In this document: positions 60,644 to 64,000 of the stretch, in pieces | How the letters are laid out: every line of letters begins with the position of its first letter | Numbering within the stretch: the first letter of the stretch is position 1 | Origin: Actinokineospora fastidiosa | Lineage (GTDB): Bacteria > Actinomycetota > Actinomycetes > Mycobacteriales > Pseudonocardiaceae | Assembly (NCBI RefSeq): GCF_014648415.1 | Contig: NZ_BMRB01000001.1 | Span: 1,240,001-1,304,000 of the forward strand | Length of the DNA stretch: 64,000 bases | Direction: 5' to 3' | Notes under the pieces: model-generated | Database searches by the model: none | Told to the model about the DNA's origin: nothing | What the model saw: only the letters and a program-made list of their open reading frames with translations | Made by a program: the position numbers and the translations under genes

Positions 60644-61288
60644 TTGACTGCTTACATGTCAAGCAAGACGTCGGTAAACAACACTCGCGCGAGCCTGGTC
60701 CCCTACATTGCGATGTGGAGCGGTGAACGAAAGCTGCCCGCAGTCGTAGTAACCGTGCCGCGAGGCGGTGTCGGTTATCTGGACGAATCTGTCAGTGATC
60801 GTGACAGCAACGGAGTCTTGTGGATGCGGTACGAGTCCCGACCCGGGGCAGGGAAACCGGTCTTCGGTGACGTTCACTCGTTGCGGCAACGTCGGGTCAT
60901 GCGGCGTCTGCTGTGCCAGGTGTGCGCAGGCGAGCCAGACCGGAACTCGGACGGGATTCTATGGGTGATGACGGACTACCGGAACGATTGGCCCGGCTGG
61001 CCCGATGGCATGGCCACCCATGACGCTCCGGTCTGCCTTCCCTGTGCTCGCGCGGCGGCTCGGCGGTGTCCGGCGCTGCGGGGACGCCCGGTGTTCTTCC
61101 GCTCGAAGGCACACCCCATCGTCGTCGTGCGAGGGGCGCGCTACACACCCTCGCCACAAGGGCCGGTCCCGCTCGGAGACATCACGGTGGGGTTCGACGA
61201 TCCTGCGATCCGCTGGACCATCGCACATCAGTTGATCAGGAAGTTGACTGACTGCATGATCATCGGCTCAAGCCCCGAACAGCTCTGA
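60644..61288 (+). CDS. Mobile-element protein with paired CxxC motifs
   Basis: 214 residues from TTG, chosen because a perfect AAGGAGGT lies 5 nt upstream; an upstream ATG (60611) would be placed before this site. Cys pairs CQVCAGEP (about 92-95) and CLPCARAAARRCP (about 135-147) suggest a structural zinc site. The DRNSDGILWVM segment is typical of a family recurring in actinobacterial phages and AICEs. Function unknown. Confidence 0.75.
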   Translation: MTAYMSSKTSVNNTRASLVPYIAMWSGERKLPAVVVTVPRGGVGYLDESVSDRDSNGVLWMRYESRPGAGKPVFGDVHSLRQRRVMRRLLCQVCAGEPDRNSDGILWVMTDYRNDWPGWPDGMATHDAPVCLPCARAAARRCPALRGRPVFFRSKAHPIVVVRGARYTPSPQGPVPLGDITVGFDDPAIRWTIAHQLIRKLTDCMIIGSSPEQL

Positions 61289-61406
61289 TCGTCTCACGGA
61301 ACTCGACATCCGAATAGAGCTGGATCGACAGGAACACGTGGGCGTTCAAGGCGCTCTCGTGATTCCTGCTTACCCGTAAGTCTCTTTACCGGTATCAGAA
61401 GTAGGT

Positions 61407-61447
61407 GGGAGCGGCCGTCATGGTTGGTCGCCGGTTTGGCCGCTCCC
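61407..61447 (+). terminator. Hairpin between CxxC protein and small zinc-ribbon gene
   Basis: A perfect 10-bp stem (GGGAGCGGCC and its complement) with a 21-nt loop, followed by CCTGTCC. It may end the upstream transcript or shape the leader of the tra-rep transcript. Confidence 0.5.
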
Positions 61448-61475
61448 CCTGTCCTACAACGGAAGTTGATAAGAC

Positions 61476-61667
61476 ATGGCAAGCGTAAGGCATACGGGTG
61501 CCTCCCGCGCAAGGGGAGCCCCCCGGACAGGAAACCGCTGTGCCGAGTGCAAGCGGTTCGCTCGACTCCTTCCCGGCGAAACTAAGTGCGCACGGTGCAC
61601 AGGTGCCCTGGGGCTGGAATTCGGCGTCATCACCACCAACGACGTCACGGTGCGGGGTGGTTGGTGA
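61476..61667 (+). CDS. 63-residue zinc-ribbon-like protein upstream of ftsK/traB
   Basis: 63 residues from ATG. Two CxxC pairs (CAECKRFARLLPGETKCARC) form a short zinc-ribbon pattern, with a basic N-terminus (RHTGASRARGAPRTG). The TGA overlaps the FtsK start region (TGATG), suggesting coupling. Small zinc-ribbon proteins directly before the translocase gene are common in AICEs. Nucleic-acid binding is inferred. Confidence 0.7.
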   Translation: MASVRHTGASRARGAPRTGNRCAECKRFARLLPGETKCARCTGALGLEFGVITTNDVTVRGGW

Positions 61668-63139
61668 TGGCGCGGGAGAACCGGTGGGTCGACCCTGCAC
61701 CCCTGGAGGTGGCACGTCCGCGGCTTCCGTGGTGGACCTTGCTGCCGTGGAAAGCGAAGCTCCTGCTCGCCCCGCTGGCTGCCGTGTGGGTGGTGCTGTG
61801 GCTGGTGGGCAGGGGTGTTCGATTGGTGTGGTTCTACCCGCTGACCTCGGTGCTATTCGTGGTCGGTGGGGTGGCGTACTGGGTGGCGCGGATCTGGGTA
61901 CTTGGCGGCCTGGCGCTCGTCGTGGTGGGCGGGCTGGTGTGGTGGCACCGGGACCCGCTCGGGTTCCAACGGCGGGTGCGGTGGCTGCGGACAGAGGCGC
62001 GCCGGGCATGCCTGTACGCGGCGAACTGGCGGACGGTCACGCGGTTGGCCGGGCTGACCGGGGAGGCGAAGGGGCGTGAGTACCTGCCCACGCTCAGGCG
62101 GACGCGGTCGGAGTGGTGGCGGGACCGGGTGCGGGTTCGCATGATCCCTGGTCAGGCCCCGGAGCAGTGGGAGCTGCGCGCGTCCGGATTGGCGCACTCG
62201 TTCCGGGCTCGCTCGTGCCGGGTTCGCCAGGTCAAGCCGGGGATGATCGAACTGGACTTCGGGCACGCCGATCCGTTGGCGGCATCCCTGCCGGTTCCTG
62301 AGCTGGCGGCGGCTGACTCGACGGTGGACCTGCGTCGGGTGGTCATCGGTCAGACCGAGACCGGCAAGCCGTGGGCGCTGCGGCTGCTCGGCGGCCAGTA
62401 CCTCGGCGTGGGGGTGCAGGGTGCGGGCAAGGCGTCGGTGCTCTGGTCGCTGCTCTGGGCGCTCGCCCCGGCGATCAGGTCCGGCGCGGTGCAGGTGCTC
62501 GGCATCGACCCCAAGGGCGGGATGGAGCTGGGCCAGGCCCCGGAGCTGTTCCACGGCGGGCCGGTCTACGGCAATGGCGCGGCGGCGGTGGAACTGCTGG
62601 AGTCGGTCGCTGAGGAGGTGCGGGCTCGGGCGGTTCGGTTCCGGGGCATCCGGCGGGGTTGGTCGGCCGATAGTGGAGAACCGTTCTTGCTCCTGGTGCT
62701 CGATGAGCTGGCGGACGTGATCGCCTACCAAACCGATCGCAAGCTCAAGGAGCGTGCACAGCTCGCGTTGCAGACGATCACCTCGCAAGGGCGGGCTCCG
62801 GGCGTGGCTGTGCTGGCCCTGGTGCAGGACCCGCGCAAGGAGATCGTGCCCTTCCGCAACCTGTTCACCACCCGCATCGCCCTGCGCCTGGACGAGGCGG
62901 CACAGGTGGACATGGTTCTTGGTGATGGCGTGCGGGCTCGTGGAGCCAACGCGCATGAGATCCCGGAAGCCACGCCCGGCGTCGCGTGGATCAAGGAAGA
63001 CGGCAAGCGTGACCCGGTGCGGGCGCGGGCCTTCCACATCACCGACACCAACATCATCGAGCTGCGGCACTACGTCACTGGAGGCTCGGCGGTCGTTCTG
63101 CCGTTCTCCCTGCGTCCGGACGGGGGTGCTGCGGCGTGA
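61667..63139 (+). CDS. FtsK/SpoIIIE-type conjugative DNA translocase (TraB-like)
   Basis: 490 residues from ATG. Two to four membrane helices at about 30-110. The motor domain has Walker A GVQGAGKAS at about 249-257 and Walker B LLLVLDELADV at about 342-352, then TSQGRAPGVAVLALVQDP. The residue after the Walker Lys is Ala rather than Ser/Thr; AICE translocases often have Gly there. The hexameric motor pumps double-stranded element DNA to the recipient. Overlaps rep by 4 bp (GTGA). Confidence 0.9.
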   Translation: MARENRWVDPAPLEVARPRLPWWTLLPWKAKLLLAPLAAVWVVLWLVGRGVRLVWFYPLTSVLFVVGGVAYWVARIWVLGGLALVVVGGLVWWHRDPLGFQRRVRWLRTEARRACLYAANWRTVTRLAGLTGEAKGREYLPTLRRTRSEWWRDRVRVRMIPGQAPEQWELRASGLAHSFRARSCRVRQVKPGMIELDFGHADPLAASLPVPELAAADSTVDLRRVVIGQTETGKPWALRLLGGQYLGVGVQGAGKASVLWSLLWALAPAIRSGAVQVLGIDPKGGMELGQAPELFHGGPVYGNGAAAVELLESVAEEVRARAVRFRGIRRGWSADSGEPFLLLVLDELADVIAYQTDRKLKERAQLALQTITSQGRAPGVAVLALVQDPRKEIVPFRNLFTTRIALRLDEAAQVDMVLGDGVRARGANAHEIPEATPGVAWIKEDGKRDPVRARAFHITDTNIIELRHYVTGGSAVVLPFSLRPDGGAAA

Positions 63140-64000
63140 GCATTGCACCGACACCGGTCACCAAGATTCGCGCCCCGCTCGCCGCTGACGTCATCACCGC
63201 CACCGCAGAGCAGTACGGCGTGTGCATCCGGCCCTTCACGATGGAAGTCGGCGACACCTCGACCGGGGCACTGCGCTACGTCGGCATCCCGTGCGGGTCG
63301 ACGGTCGAGAGCGTCTGCGGGCCTTGTGCGCGGAAGGCTCGGGCACTGCGGATGACTCAGTGCCGCGAGGGCTGGCACATGGCCGTTGAGCCCGTCGACG
63401 TGCGTCGTGACCCCTCGGATGAGCAGAAGGCGCTGTTGGAGCGGCGGGCTGATCTCGTCTCGGCTTACCAGCGGGCCGACGCAGCGGGGGATGTTGCCGC
63501 CGATGATCTGCGGGAGGACATCCGGGCGGTTGACGAGGAACTGCACGCCACGGGGGTCACCGGTCGGCTACCCCACCCGGACGGGCCTGGGGCGAAGACG
63601 GCTCCGAAGCGCTCGACCAGGCGAAGGCAGGACACCCCGAATCTGCCTCGGCGGCGGGTAGAGAAGCGCACGGTTGGCCGCGAGTACGCCGGGGGCTACC
63701 GGCCCTCGATGTTCGTCACCCTCACTTGCGACACCTACGGCCCAGTGCGTGAGGATGGCACGCCCCGCGACTTCGCCACCTATGACTATCGGCGGGCGGC
63801 TCGGGATGCGGTGCACTTCGCCTCGCTGGTCGATCGGTGGTGGCAGAACCTCCGGCGGGTCGTGAGCTGGGATGTGCAGTACTTCGCCACCGTGGAGCCT
63901 CAGAAGCGGGCTGCTCCGCATCTGCACACCGCGATCCGGGGCTCGGTGCCCCATGAAGTCATCCGGCAGGTCACTGCGGCCACCTACCTCCAAGTCTGGT
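63136..64000 (+). CDS. RepSA-type rolling-circle replication initiator (3' partial)
   Basis: GTG start overlapping the translocase stop; 288 residues are visible before the window ends. A Cys cluster lies near the N-terminus (PCGSTVESVCGPCARKA), a charged spacer at about 95-175, then Rep motif I (FVTLTCDTYG, about 193) and the HUH-type metal motif PHLHTAIRG (His-Leu-His at about 262-264). RepSA-like proteins nick the element's origin for rolling-circle replication. The catalytic Tyr should lie to the right. Confidence 0.85.
   Translation, partial: MSIAPTPVTKIRAPLAADVITATAEQYGVCIRPFTMEVGDTSTGALRYVGIPCGSTVESVCGPCARKARALRMTQCREGWHMAVEPVDVRRDPSDEQKALLERRADLVSAYQRADAAGDVAADDLREDIRAVDEELHATGVTGRLPHPDGPGAKTAPKRSTRRRQDTPNLPRRRVEKRTVGREYAGGYRPSMFVTLTCDTYGPVREDGTPRDFATYDYRRAARDAVHFASLVDRWWQNLRRVVSWDVQYFATVEPQKRAAPHLHTAIRGSVPHEVIRQVTAATYLQVW

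Larger units (their letters stand above)
54625..64000. mobile_element. Actinomycete integrative and conjugative element (AICE), left part
   Basis: Bounded on the left by a tRNA 3' remnant and running past the window edge. The backbone includes a Pra-like activator, regulators, small Cys-pair proteins, an FtsK/TraB translocase and a RepSA-type initiator, the standard AICE set. Nudix and HD proteins also fit (pSAM2 encodes the Nudix protein Pif). GC content is lower than in the chromosome, most strongly over 55.2-56.9 kb. Excisionase, integrase and the intact tRNA are expected to the right. Confidence 0.85.

Overview
The window is high-GC actinobacterial chromosome and most resembles the Pseudonocardiaceae (Actinosynnema/Saccharothrix/Amycolatopsis relatives). 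Supporting signs are mycothiol synthase, GlnR, RsiG, EspG/WXG-type ESX accessory proteins, a DUF3558 lipoprotein, DUF3073, and many genes whose start codon lies 6-8 nt after a TAnnnT -10 box (leaderless transcripts). Much of 7.3-36.4 kb contains the genes of the Mycobacterium tuberculosis Rv0810c-Rv0823c neighbourhood: DUF3073, YgfZ-like, pabC, nitrobindin, sseC, cysA2, thiX, lmeA, glnR, mshD, pst, phoU, LCP and dus.

Layout. 0-1.3 kb: a SigE-type sigma factor and its membrane partner. 1.4-7.1 kb: arfB, then a CitA/CitB-type two-component system divergent from a tctCBA tricarboxylate transporter. 7.2-18.8 kb: housekeeping genes including asparaginase, RsiG, a BKACE enzyme, a folate-binding Fe-S repair protein, a Fur-type regulator, pabC, pxpBC, nitrobindin, and a sulfur operon (DUF4395, sulfurtransferase, DUF1416). 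The sulfur operon follows a 29-residue leaderless leader peptide. 19.1-24.9 kb: glnR, mshD and pstSCAB, with a PHO box before pstS. 25-28.1 kb: an ESX accessory cluster. 28.1-38.1 kb: dusB, a lipoprotein, a diguanylate cyclase, a giant repeat-bearing LCP protein, phoU (with a second PHO box), an acidic DxDxDG protein and a CysQ-like phosphatase.

38.1-50.8 kb holds a phosphotransferase and then a surface-glycan cluster: three GT4 glycosyltransferases, a flippase, a methyltransferase, a DUF6541-like membrane protein, and WbpA/B/D/E-like enzymes predicted to make a UDP-2,3-diacetamido-2,3-dideoxy-uronic acid. 50.8-54.4 kb is a small variable zone with an ICL/PEP-mutase-like enzyme, two secreted proteins and a MarR/cupin divergent pair with two operators.

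From about 54,625 to beyond the right edge lies an actinomycete integrative and conjugative element (AICE). Its left boundary is a 3' tRNA remnant (probably tRNA-Lys) next to the native tRNA terminator. Backbone genes are a Pra-like activator, two regulators (one frameshifted), zinc-finger-like proteins, an FtsK/TraB translocase and a RepSA-type initiator cut by the window edge. Integrase, excisionase and the intact tRNA should lie further right. Cargo near the left end is an AT-rich overlapping gene pair (soluble protein plus four-helix membrane protein) of unknown function, then HD and Nudix proteins. The AT-rich pair is the best candidate for an undescribed, possibly defence-related, system.
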